From assembly GCA_029553225.1 (NCBI GenBank), contig JAKPCP010000002.1, forward strand, positions 1 through 21,715: DNA of 21,715 bases. Direction: 5' to 3'. Below the pieces are notes generated by a model, which had not been told where the DNA came from, did no database searches, and worked only from the letters and a program-made list of their open reading frames with translations. The stretch is from a bacterium (GTDB lineage: Bacteria; Patescibacteriota; Minisyncoccia; Minisyncoccales; GWA2-38-27). How positions within the stretch are numbered: the first letter of the stretch is position 1; each line of letters begins with the position of its first letter. A program made the position numbers and the translations under genes. Shown here piece by piece: positions 1-6,081 of this stretch.

Positions 1-192
1 ATTATTACGAGAATGAAAACAGGTCGAGCAAGATATTATTATGGTTTAGGTTTGCCGGAATCAAGTGCTAAAATCGCAATTCGTCGAGTTCCTTGGCAGG
101 TTGCCAAAAAACTTTTGCTTTACATTTTTTCCGTTGATAAATCTGGAAAAGTAAAACAATATTCTTGGCAAGACCTTAAAAAAATTCAATAG
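1..192 (+). CDS. C-terminal end of an unrecognised protein (5' truncated)
   Basis: The first reading frame is open from the window edge to a TAG at 190-192 and gives 63 residues. The fragment is basic and rich in Arg, Lys and Tyr near its start (TGRARYYYGLGLP), followed by a mixed hydrophobic/basic stretch (VPWQVAKKLLLYIF). I recognise no family. An internal ATG at 13 exists, but the frame reads through it from upstream, so a longer protein cut by the window edge is more likely than a 59-residue gene. Base composition is a little richer in G+C than the genes that follow. The same frame stays open after the TAG up to 411. Confidence 0.5.
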   Translation: MITRMKTGRARYYYGLGLPESSAKIAIRRVPWQVAKKLLLYIFSVDKSGKVKQYSWQDLKKIQ

Positions 193-207
193 TGGCCGCT
201 AACTTTA

Positions 208-411
208 TTGGCACGAAATTTAGCGGCGGAAAAGCGAGGGCAGGTAAAAATTCTTTTTTCCAATTTTTTTACTTACCCGAACGAATTTTTTTCAGAAATT
301 AATTCAGGATTTTCGCAGAAAAAAGTTCGGATTTTGTCCGAAACAGACAGCAAAATTTATTTTGAATGCGGGGCAGAAAAATGGAATTTAATAAAATTTT
401 ATAAAGATTAA
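208..411 (+). CDS. Possible small hypothetical protein, TTG start (doubtful)
   Basis: A 67-residue frame beginning at a TTG, with no ATG or GTG start in frame and no SD. It lies 15 bases after the TAG of the preceding gene and in the same frame, so it may be a small gene, a remnant of a longer upstream gene interrupted by the TAG, or chance. The translation is not low-complexity (for example KIYFECGAEKWNLIKFYKD at the end), which is mildly in favour of real coding. No domain is recognised. The next gene starts 28 bases downstream on the same strand. Confidence 0.3.
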   Translation: MARNLAAEKRGQVKILFSNFFTYPNEFFSEINSGFSQKKVRILSETDSKIYFECGAEKWNLIKFYKD

Positions 412-439
412 AAATTATAAACTAAAAAATAAAATTATT

Positions 440-1156
440 ATGACACAAAAATTTTCCCAAAAAGAAGCATTAAAATTTGGGTGGGAAAAAAACTGGTGGA
501 TTTTTCTACCAGCTTTATTAATTGTTTCTTTAATCTTTTTAGGATTAAATTTATTAATTGAAAAAACAGGAGAAAATTTACGAGATTTAAATATCTTTAT
601 TTTGTTTATTATTTTAAATCTGCTGTATTTTATTTTTTCTATTATAATTTCTATTGGTTTTATTAGGATTTCCTTAAAAATTTGTGATAATGAAAAACCA
701 AAACTTAAAGATGTTTTTTGCGTTTGCGATATTAAATTATTTTTTAAATACTTATTTTGTTCAATTCTTTGTAGTTTAATTGTTCTTTTGGGTACTATTT
801 TCTTTATCGTACCTGGTATTATTTTGGGAATAAAATTTGGATTTGCAAATTATCTTATCGTTGATAAAAATTTAGGACCTATTCAAGCTTTAAAGAAAAG
901 CTCTTTAATTACAAAAGGTTCAAAGTGGGATTTATTTCTTTTTTATTTATTAACTTTTCTTATTAATTTTTTAGGGCTTTTGTGCTTTATAGTAGGAATA
1001 TTTGTTTCTATTCCTGTAACTTGGATTGCTATTGCTTTTGTATACCGAAAATTATTAGCGCAAACAGAAAATTTAGATATTCAACCAGCGCCAGAAAATG
1101 ATATTCAATTAGTAGAAAATAAGGAAAATCAATTATTAGAGCAAAAAAATGATTAA
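440..1156 (+). CDS. Polytopic membrane protein, DUF975/YciC-like
   Basis: A 238-residue integral membrane protein of unknown function. Hydrophobic segments lie at about 20-40, 52-75, 102-130, 164-188 and 190-205, followed by a polar, Gln/Glu/Asn-rich cytoplasmic-looking tail of about 30 residues. The motif FIVPGIILGIKFGFA (122-136) followed by a polar loop and a QALKKSSLITKGSKWDLF stretch (149-166) is the pattern I associate with DUF975 and related membrane proteins, in which VPGI precedes a helix and an ALKKS-like amphipathic segment. No catalytic residues are evident. There is no clear SD. The last 8 bases overlap the next gene, so the two are probably co-transcribed and translationally coupled; a functional link to a tRNA-binding protein is not obvious. 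Confidence 0.75.
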   Translation: MTQKFSQKEALKFGWEKNWWIFLPALLIVSLIFLGLNLLIEKTGENLRDLNIFILFIILNLLYFIFSIIISIGFIRISLKICDNEKPKLKDVFCVCDIKLFFKYLFCSILCSLIVLLGTIFFIVPGIILGIKFGFANYLIVDKNLGPIQALKKSSLITKGSKWDLFLFYLLTFLINFLGLLCFIVGIFVSIPVTWIAIAFVYRKLLAQTENLDIQPAPENDIQLVENKENQLLEQKND

Positions 1157-1469
1157 TTTTGAAGATTTTCAAAAAATAGATTTAAGAGTAGGGAAAATAT
1201 TAAAAGCAGAGAGAGTTGAAAATTCTGAAAAACTTTTAAGATTAGAAGTTGATTTAGGAGAAGAAAAAAGAGAGATTGTTGCAGGAATTGGAAAATATTA
1301 TGCCCCAGAAGATATTTTAGAAAAAGAAGTTGTTGTGGTTTGCAATTTAGAACCAAAAAATATCATGGGAATTGAAAGCCATGGTATGATTTTAGCCGCA
1401 GATAATAATGGTGAGCCAGTGTTATTAGGCCCGGACAAAGAAGTTTTTTTAGGCGCTAAAATTAAATAA
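1149..1469 (+). CDS. Stand-alone tRNA-binding OB-fold protein (MetRS C-terminal-like)
   Basis: At 106 residues this is essentially a single EMAP-II/Trbp111-type OB fold, the domain that in many bacteria forms the C-terminal dimerising and tRNA-binding part of methionyl-tRNA synthetase. Visible landmarks are DFQKIDLRVGKI (6-17), the NSEKLLRLEVDLG segment (25-37), IVAGIGKYY (43-51) and the ESHGMILAA signature (76-84). No synthetase catalytic domain is attached, so it likely acts in trans as a tRNA-binding or structure-stabilising cofactor, as Trbp111 does; a partner MetRS lies outside the window. CsaA-like chaperones share the fold, but the GIESHGMILA signature favours the MetRS type. It overlaps the membrane protein gene by 8 bases and converges on the ferredoxin gene with only 8 bases between stops. 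Confidence 0.85.
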   Translation: MINFEDFQKIDLRVGKILKAERVENSEKLLRLEVDLGEEKREIVAGIGKYYAPEDILEKEVVVVCNLEPKNIMGIESHGMILAADNNGEPVLLGPDKEVFLGAKIK

Positions 1470-1477
1470 AATTAAAA

Positions 1478-1681
1478 TTATTCTTCTATTTTTATAGCTT
1501 TAACTGGGCAAGATTCAGCAGCTGATTTTATTTCTTCAATATTTCCGTCTGTATTTTTTACTTGAGATTTACCATCTTTTCCCAACTCAAAAACATCGGG
1601 ACATAAAATAGTACAGCTACCGCAGCCAATACATTTCTTTTTATCAATAGTAATTTTGATTTTTTTATTATTTTTTTTCAT
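1478..1681 (-). CDS. Small [4Fe-4S] ferredoxin
   Basis: A 67-residue single-cluster ferredoxin. Cysteines sit at 17, 20, 23 and 58, in CIGCGSC near the start and SCPVKAI near the end; these should ligate one [4Fe-4S] cluster. A further Cys27 (ILCPDVF) occupies the place that in Thermotoga-type single-cluster ferredoxins pairs in a disulfide, but the second disulfide cysteine is missing here, so Cys27 is probably free. The N-terminus is Lys-rich. It is the last gene of the nifS-nifU-ferredoxin operon and overlaps the scaffold gene by 14 bases. It may be an electron donor for cluster assembly on the scaffold, or may simply be a client made next to its assembly machinery; the position suggests the former but does not prove it. 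Confidence 0.88.
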   Translation of the reverse strand: MKKNNKKIKITIDKKKCIGCGSCTILCPDVFELGKDGKSQVKNTDGNIEEIKSAAESCPVKAIKIEE

Positions 1682-2372
1682 ATAAGTTATATTTTTTTAA
1701 ATAAAATTTAATAAGTTTTTCTGCTTCTTTAATACATTTTGGGTCTCCTGTGCCCACTTTTGTTTTTTCTTGAACTTCTTCTAAATTTTTTGCACCTTCA
1801 AGCACAGCTTTTTCTATATCATTATCAGTAATTTTTAAAACTTTATCAATAATTTTTCCATTTTCAATTTCAATTTTATCATATTGCTTTGTTTTTCGAT
1901 AGTAGTCATTTATAGCATCTCTTAAAGCTTTATCTCCCAAAACAGAGCAGTGGTATTTTCTTTCTGGTAATCCTTTTAATCTTTTGACAATATCTTGCGG
2001 TCTTATTTTTCTCGCTTCTTTAAGTGTCATCCCGTTATTTTCTAAAAGCATTTCAGATAAAACAGATGTTGCTGCAATAGCAGATCCGCATCCAAATGTT
2101 CTCCATCTCACTTTTTTAATTCTTTCTGTTTTTTCATCAATTAAAAGCCAAAATTTCATAACATCTCCGCAAGCAGGAGAACCAACTATTCCAACTGCGT
2201 TGAACTTAAATTTTTTTTCTTCATTTGGCTTCATAAAATTTTTGGGGTGAAGAAAATGTTTTTTTACGGTTTCGCTATAAATCCAAGGAGGGGTTGTGAC
2301 ATTAAAAATATCAAAATCAGTGTTTTCTTTTTTTATTTTTTTTGTCTTTTTTTTATTTTTTTTATCTTTCAT
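1668..2372 (-). CDS. nifU: NifU/IscU-like Fe-S cluster scaffold with degenerate second domain
   Basis: A 234-residue scaffold on which Fe-S clusters are built. After a Lys-rich tail (about 1-17), residues 30-160 form an IscU domain with the ligands in place: GSPACGD (Cys68, Asp70), FGCGSA (Cys95) and YHCSVLG (His141, Cys142). IscU alone is about 130 residues; here about 70 more follow. Residues 180-222 (ITDNDIEKAVLEGAKNLEEV, then KVGTGDPKCI) align in pattern with the central [2Fe-2S] BFD-like domain of NifU, but of its four cysteines only Cys213 remains, so this domain probably cannot hold the usual cluster. The C-terminal Nfu domain of full NifU is absent. The gene sits 32 bases after the cysteine desulfurase and overlaps the ferredoxin. 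Nothing else suggests nitrogen fixation; the role is general cluster assembly. Confidence 0.9.
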   Translation of the reverse strand: MKDKKNKKKTKKIKKENTDFDIFNVTTPPWIYSETVKKHFLHPKNFMKPNEEKKFKFNAVGIVGSPACGDVMKFWLLIDEKTERIKKVRWRTFGCGSAIAATSVLSEMLLENNGMTLKEARKIRPQDIVKRLKGLPERKYHCSVLGDKALRDAINDYYRKTKQYDKIEIENGKIIDKVLKITDNDIEKAVLEGAKNLEEVQEKTKVGTGDPKCIKEAEKLIKFYLKKYNLYEKK

Positions 2373-2404
2373 AAAATTGTTTTATTATAAAAATTTTTTT
2401 TATT

Positions 2405-3592
2405 TTATTTTTTTAAAGAAATAGGGGAGAGAGCGCGTAATTCTTTTATTATTTTTGGCAATACTTTTAAAAGATAATCAATATCTTTTTTTGTTGTTTC
2501 TTTTCCCAGAGTAAGACGCAAACTTCCATGAATTGCTTCTCTTTTTAATCCAATTGCTGTTAAAACATGTGATGGCTCTAATGTTTTTGAATGACAGGCA
2601 GATCCTGTTGAAGCGCTAATACCAAATTTATCTAATTTTAAAACCAATGCTTCGCCTTCAATATCTAAAAAAATAATATTTATATTATTAGGCAATCTAA
2701 TTTTTGGATGGCCATTTAAAAATGTTTTTTCTATTTTTAAAATATTTTTAATAGCATAATCTCTAATTTTTATTAATCTTTTGCTTTCTTTGTCTTTTTC
2801 TTTTTGCGCTAATTCCAATGCTTTTGCCAAACCTATCCATCCGGAAACATTTTCTGTGCCTGAACGCAAATTATTTTCTTGTCCTCCGCCAAAAATTAAA
2901 GGTTCAATTAAGGTATTTTCTTTTATGTATAAAAGTCCGCTTGCTTTTGGCCCATAAATTTTACTTGCATTAAGAGTTAATAAATCAACTCCTAGTTTTT
3001 TTGGTCTAATATCTAAATATCCTGCTGCTTGGCAAGCATCTGTATGAAATAAAGGAAAATTTTTTCTTTTTTTATTTTGATAATCTTTGATTATTTTTGA
3101 AATTTTTTCTATTGGCTGAATTGTGCCGATTTCATTATTAGCATACATTATTGAAACTAAAATTGTATTTTCGTTTATAGCGTTTTTTAATTCGTTAATA
3201 TTTATTAATCCGTCTTTATTAACATTAATATAAATTATTTCAAAGCCTTCTTTTTCTAATTGTTTCATTGAATTTAAAACGGCTGGGTGCTCGATTTTTG
3301 AGGTAATAAGACGAGGTTTTTTAAAAAACTTTTTATTAGTGCGACTAATACCAAAAAGAGCTAAATTAATAGATTCAGTACCGCCATTTGTAAAAATAAT
3401 TTCTGATGATTTTACTTCTAAAATTTCAGCAATTAAATTTCTTGCTTTTTCTAAAGCGGTTTTTGCTGTTCTTCCTTCTTTATGAATTGAAGAAGGGTTT
3501 CCGAAAATTTTTTCTTCAAAAATTTTCATTGTTTCTCTCACTTCTTTTCTTATAGGAGTTGTTGCCGCATAATCTAAATAAATTCTTTTCAT
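2405..3592 (-). CDS. nifS: Cysteine desulfurase (NifS/IscS family)
   Basis: A PLP enzyme of 395 residues that removes sulfur from cysteine as an enzyme-bound persulfide and passes it to the scaffold protein. Seen: the N-terminal YLDYAATTP motif (5-13), His102 (EHPAVLN), Asp185 and Gln188 (HTDACQAAG), the PLP lysine Lys211 (NASKIYGPKASG), GGGQENNLRSGTEN (236-249) and the catalytic Cys333 in STGSACHSK. The residue before the PLP lysine is Ser, where IscS/NifS normally have His. The frame is open 21 codons further upstream (to 3655), but family alignment begins at the Met at 3592, which I chose; no SD precedes either. It is the first gene of the nifS-nifU-ferredoxin operon. Upstream lies a 10-base inverted repeat enclosing a TATAAT. 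Confidence 0.95.
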   Translation of the reverse strand: MKRIYLDYAATTPIRKEVRETMKIFEEKIFGNPSSIHKEGRTAKTALEKARNLIAEILEVKSSEIIFTNGGTESINLALFGISRTNKKFFKKPRLITSKIEHPAVLNSMKQLEKEGFEIIYINVNKDGLININELKNAINENTILVSIMYANNEIGTIQPIEKISKIIKDYQNKKRKNFPLFHTDACQAAGYLDIRPKKLGVDLLTLNASKIYGPKASGLLYIKENTLIEPLIFGGGQENNLRSGTENVSGWIGLAKALELAQKEKDKESKRLIKIRDYAIKNILKIEKTFLNGHPKIRLPNNINIIFLDIEGEALVLKLDKFGISASTGSACHSKTLEPSHVLTAIGLKREAIHGSLRLTLGKETTKKDIDYLLKVLPKIIKELRALSPISLKK

Positions 3593-3649
3593 AATTTTTA
3601 AATTTTTTAAAACGTGAATTTTCTTAAAAGAAATATAATATCTAATATA

Positions 3650-3679
3650 ATCCAATATTCATTATAGTAAATATTGGAT
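3650..3679 (-). promoter_or_regulatory. Inverted repeat enclosing a likely -10 box of the nifS operon (candidate operator)
   Basis: Two perfect 10-base arms (ATCCAATATT at 3650-3659 and its complement at 3670-3679) flank a 10-base spacer. Read on the minus strand, the spacer contains TATAAT (3666 to 3661), placing the transcript start near 3654 and leaving a leader of about 60 bases before nifS. No convincing -35 is visible. There is no T-tract after the arms, so it is not an intrinsic terminator. A dyad around a -10 is a typical repressor placement; that it senses Fe-S status, like IscR for isc operons, is inference, and the arms do not resemble the E. coli IscR consensus. Confidence 0.4.
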
Positions 3680-3731
3680 AATAGAGAAAGTTTTAAAATT
3701 AAAATTTTCTAATTTTTTATATTTTAAAACC

Positions 3732-3759
3732 TTGATTTATTTCTTCAATAAGATAAAAT
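3732..3759 (+). promoter_or_regulatory. Likely promoter of the PD-(D/E)XK gene
   Basis: TTGATT at 3732-3737 and TAAAAT at 3754-3759 with a 16-base spacer, in the region between the divergent nifS and PD-(D/E)XK genes. It predicts a transcript start near 3766 and a short leader of roughly 17 bases without an SD. Confidence 0.4.
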
Positions 3760-3782
3760 AATTTAATAATAAATTAAAATTT

Positions 3783-4517
3783 ATGGCAAATTCAGACAAT
3801 TCAAACGCAAGATTAAAATATATCGGGCCAAAAGATTTGGGTAATTTAATTTTACCGACTTTTTGCCCACGATGTTTTTGGTATGAAAGGCATTATGGCC
3901 CTTTTCCTGCTAGATTTCCCGGGATTTTTACTGTTTTAGATGGGGTAAGCAAAAAAAGCGTTTATCGTTCTTTTCAAACAAGAAAAAAACTGCCGGATTG
4001 GCTTAACCTTCCTTCTGTAAAAAGAAGAGTATTATTAGATGAGATTGGAGCTGTTCAGAATTTTCAGAACAGAAAATATCTTATTGCTTTACATAAAAGA
4101 AGCGGATGGTATTTAAGAGGAGCGCCAGATAGTGTTTTTGAACTAGAAAATGGGACTCTTCATATAGTTGATTTTAAAACAGCGAGATTTACCTCAAAAC
4201 AAGATGAATTATATCCTTTATACGAAGTCCAATTAAATGGTTATTTATTATTATCAAGCAAATATCCTGTTTCAAAACTTTCTTTAGTTTATTGCGAGCC
4301 TAAACAAGAGCTTAAAGATGATATTAAATTTAATTTAGAATTTGAAGCAAAAATAGTTGATGTTGATTTAAAACCAAATATAATTCCTGAACTTTTAATG
4401 AAAGCAAGAGAAATTGTTGATTTAGAAAAACCGCCAGAAGCAATTCCTAATTGTCATGGTACTTGCTATTATATAGATAAAATAATTGATAATGAAGTAA
4501 AGAAAAAAGAGAGTTAA
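3783..4517 (+). CDS. PD-(D/E)XK nuclease superfamily protein with Cas4/AddB-like cysteines (copy 1)
   Basis: A 244-residue protein with the RecB/Cas4-type nuclease core: RGAPDSVFE (Asp116), HIVDFKT (Asp130, Lys132) and EVQLNGY (Gln150, Tyr154), the motif II, III and QxxxY series. Cysteine pairs at both ends, FCPRCFW (Cys28, Cys31) and NCHGTCYY (Cys224, Cys228), could hold a [4Fe-4S] cluster as in Cas4 and AddB, although the pair-plus-pair spacing differs from the one-plus-three arrangement of those proteins. There is no helicase domain. A clear paralogue lies at 20337-21026, sharing CPRC near the start, a DGV.KK motif, DFKT and a C-terminal cysteine pair. No CRISPR genes or repeats are near. 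The substrate is unknown; DNA repair or processing is the reasonable guess. It has its own promoter and ends in a shared bidirectional terminator. Confidence 0.8.
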   Translation: MANSDNSNARLKYIGPKDLGNLILPTFCPRCFWYERHYGPFPARFPGIFTVLDGVSKKSVYRSFQTRKKLPDWLNLPSVKRRVLLDEIGAVQNFQNRKYLIALHKRSGWYLRGAPDSVFELENGTLHIVDFKTARFTSKQDELYPLYEVQLNGYLLLSSKYPVSKLSLVYCEPKQELKDDIKFNLEFEAKIVDVDLKPNIIPELLMKAREIVDLEKPPEAIPNCHGTCYYIDKIIDNEVKKKES

Positions 4518-4531
4518 TATCTCTCTTTTTT
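4503..4531. terminator. Bidirectional intrinsic terminator between convergent genes
   Basis: A perfect 11-base stem (AAAAAAGAGAG at 4503-4513 with its complement at 4521-4531) around a 7-base loop. The run of six A on one side and six T on the other gives a U-tract on both strands. It overlaps the last codons and stop of the PD-(D/E)XK gene and lies 5 bases from the efp stop, so it can end both convergent transcripts. Confidence 0.75.
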
Positions 4532-4536
4532 AAATT

Positions 4537-5109
4537 TTATTTGTTTGTATCTACTCGTTTAACATACTCTCCTGTTTCGGTGTTTATTTCAATAATATCG
4601 TTTTCATTTATAAATAAAGGCACATTTATTTCAGCTCCTGTTTCTAAAATAACGGTTTTAACTCCTCCTTGGGCTCTGTCGCCTTTAATTCCAGGAGGAG
4701 ATTGAACTACCTTTAACTGGACTTTTATTGGAAGATTAATATTTATTATTTTACCTTCAAAGAAGATACCTTCAACTATTTGATTTGGTTTTAAGAATTT
4801 TGCTGATTCGCCAATTTGCTCTTTTGTTAATTCAAATCTGTTTTTAGGATTTGATTCTTCGCAAAAAACATATTTATCTCTATGAGAATATAAAAATTTT
4901 GCTTTAATTTTTTCAACTTCTGCTTCTTTAAAAACATCTCCTTGGTGAAAATTTTTTTCAATAACATTTCCTGTTATTAAATTTTTTATTTTTGTCTGAA
5001 CTATCGCTCTTCCTTGTGCTTTTTTTATAGGAAAAAACTCCAATACTTCGTATGGCTCATTTTCAAAAATAAATTTTACGCCTTTTCTTAAATCGTGATG
5101 AGTAAGCAT
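4537..5109 (-). CDS. efp: Translation elongation factor P
   Basis: A 190-residue EF-P (E. coli: 188) that binds ribosomes stalled at polyproline and promotes peptide bond formation. Three domains are recognisable: an N-terminal KOW-like domain (LRKGVKFIFENEPYEVLEF, 7-25), a first OB domain starting near residue 65, and a second containing the family pattern SPPGIKGDRAQGG (136-148) and ETGAEINVPLFI (155-166). Aligned without gaps from NEPY onward with E. coli EF-P, the position of the modified Lys34 is Gln32 (KKAQGRA). Standard beta-lysylation, 5-aminopentanolylation or Arg rhamnosylation at that residue is therefore not possible. efp is the last gene of an operon with fmt, 15 bases after its stop. 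Confidence 0.95.
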   Translation of the reverse strand: MLTHHDLRKGVKFIFENEPYEVLEFFPIKKAQGRAIVQTKIKNLITGNVIEKNFHQGDVFKEAEVEKIKAKFLYSHRDKYVFCEESNPKNRFELTKEQIGESAKFLKPNQIVEGIFFEGKIININLPIKVQLKVVQSPPGIKGDRAQGGVKTVILETGAEINVPLFINENDIIEINTETGEYVKRVDTNK

Positions 5110-5124
5110 ATTTTTATTATATTT

Positions 5125-6072
5125 TTATTTTAATACTTCGCCAATAATTTTAGGATATCCATTTAAAAATTCTTTTGCTGTCATTTTCTTTTTTCCCTCT
5201 AATTGAATTATTTCTATTTTAAAATAATTTTCTTTTGTAGCAACTAAAATTTCTTTTTCAGGAGAAGCAACTACTTTTCCATAAGGATAATCTATCTCAA
5301 CAGGCAGTATTTTAACTGAAGATTTTAAAATTTTCAAGACCTTATCATTCCAAAAAGAATAACTTTGAGGCCAGACTTCAAAAGCCCTTATTTGTCTTTC
5401 AATTTCCTCAGCTTTTTTGCTCCATTTTATATGACCATCTTCTTTTTTTAAAATTTTTGTATAGGTTGCTTCTTTTTCATTCTGAGGCGTTAATTTTATT
5501 TTTTTTGATAATATTTTTGGAATGTTTTCTAAAAGTAGCTCTGCTCCAAGTTTTGCTAATTCTTTGGAAAGTTTTTGATAAGTAATTTTTTTATCTTTAA
5601 TTTCAAATTCTTTTTGAGATAAAATAGGACCATGATCTATTTTTTCATCCATTAAATAAATAGTTACGCCTGTTTTTTCTTCTCCATTTAAAATGGTATA
5701 TTGAATTGGGCTTGCTCCTCTGTATTTTGGCAAAAGAGAAGGGTGAATATTAAAACTTTTATATTTTGGTATTTCTAAAATTTCTTTTGGGATTATCTGT
5801 TTGTAAGCAGCAACAATCATTAAATCTGGTTTTATTTCTTTAATCTCTTCTTTTGTTTCTTCTATCTTTTTTGGCTGTTTTATTGGAATATTATATTTTA
5901 AAGCAATTTGTTTTACCGGAGAAGGGGAGAGTATCTGTTTTCTTCCAACAGGTTTATCTAAAGAGGTGATAACTAAACAAGGCTTAAATTTTGTTTTTGA
6001 AAGCTCTTCTAAAATAATTGCTCCAAATTCTGGAGTGCCGACAAAAATAATTTTTGGGTTTATTTTATTCAT
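5125..6072 (-). CDS. fmt: Methionyl-tRNA formyltransferase
   Basis: A 315-residue cytoplasmic enzyme that formylates initiator Met-tRNA with 10-formyl-tetrahydrofolate. The N-terminal Rossmann-like domain starts with IIFVGTPEFG (8-17). The catalytic residues are visible: Asn108 and His110 in FNIHPSLLPKYRG, and Asp146 in MDEKIDHGPIL, matching E. coli Asn106, His108 and Asp144. A smaller C-terminal OB domain (about 205-315) follows, with YTKILKKEDGHIKW at its start. Length is typical. No def gene is adjacent, which is unusual since def-fmt is a common pair; instead fmt lies 9 bases after a helix-hairpin-helix protein gene and 15 bases before efp, in one minus-strand operon. Confidence 0.95.
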   Translation of the reverse strand: MNKINPKIIFVGTPEFGAIILEELSKTKFKPCLVITSLDKPVGRKQILSPSPVKQIALKYNIPIKQPKKIEETKEEIKEIKPDLMIVAAYKQIIPKEILEIPKYKSFNIHPSLLPKYRGASPIQYTILNGEEKTGVTIYLMDEKIDHGPILSQKEFEIKDKKITYQKLSKELAKLGAELLLENIPKILSKKIKLTPQNEKEATYTKILKKEDGHIKWSKKAEEIERQIRAFEVWPQSYSFWNDKVLKILKSSVKILPVEIDYPYGKVVASPEKEILVATKENYFKIEIIQLEGKKKMTAKEFLNGYPKIIGEVLK

Positions 6073-6081
6073 TGATTTTTA

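Noticed and set aside
1984..2250. Plus-strand open frame of 88 codons
   Set aside because: It is antisense to the well-supported nifU-like gene and encodes no recognisable protein.
1478..3592. Nitrogen fixation genes
   Set aside because: nifS- and nifU-like genes occur for general Fe-S assembly; no nitrogenase or cofactor genes are present.
3650..3679. Intrinsic terminator
   Set aside because: The inverted repeat is A+T-rich, has a 10-base spacer, no following T-tract, and lies upstream of two divergent genes.
3783..4517. Cas4 of a CRISPR-Cas system
   Set aside because: Motifs resemble Cas4, but no repeats, cas1, cas2 or effector gene lie anywhere in the window, and the cysteine spacing differs from Cas4.
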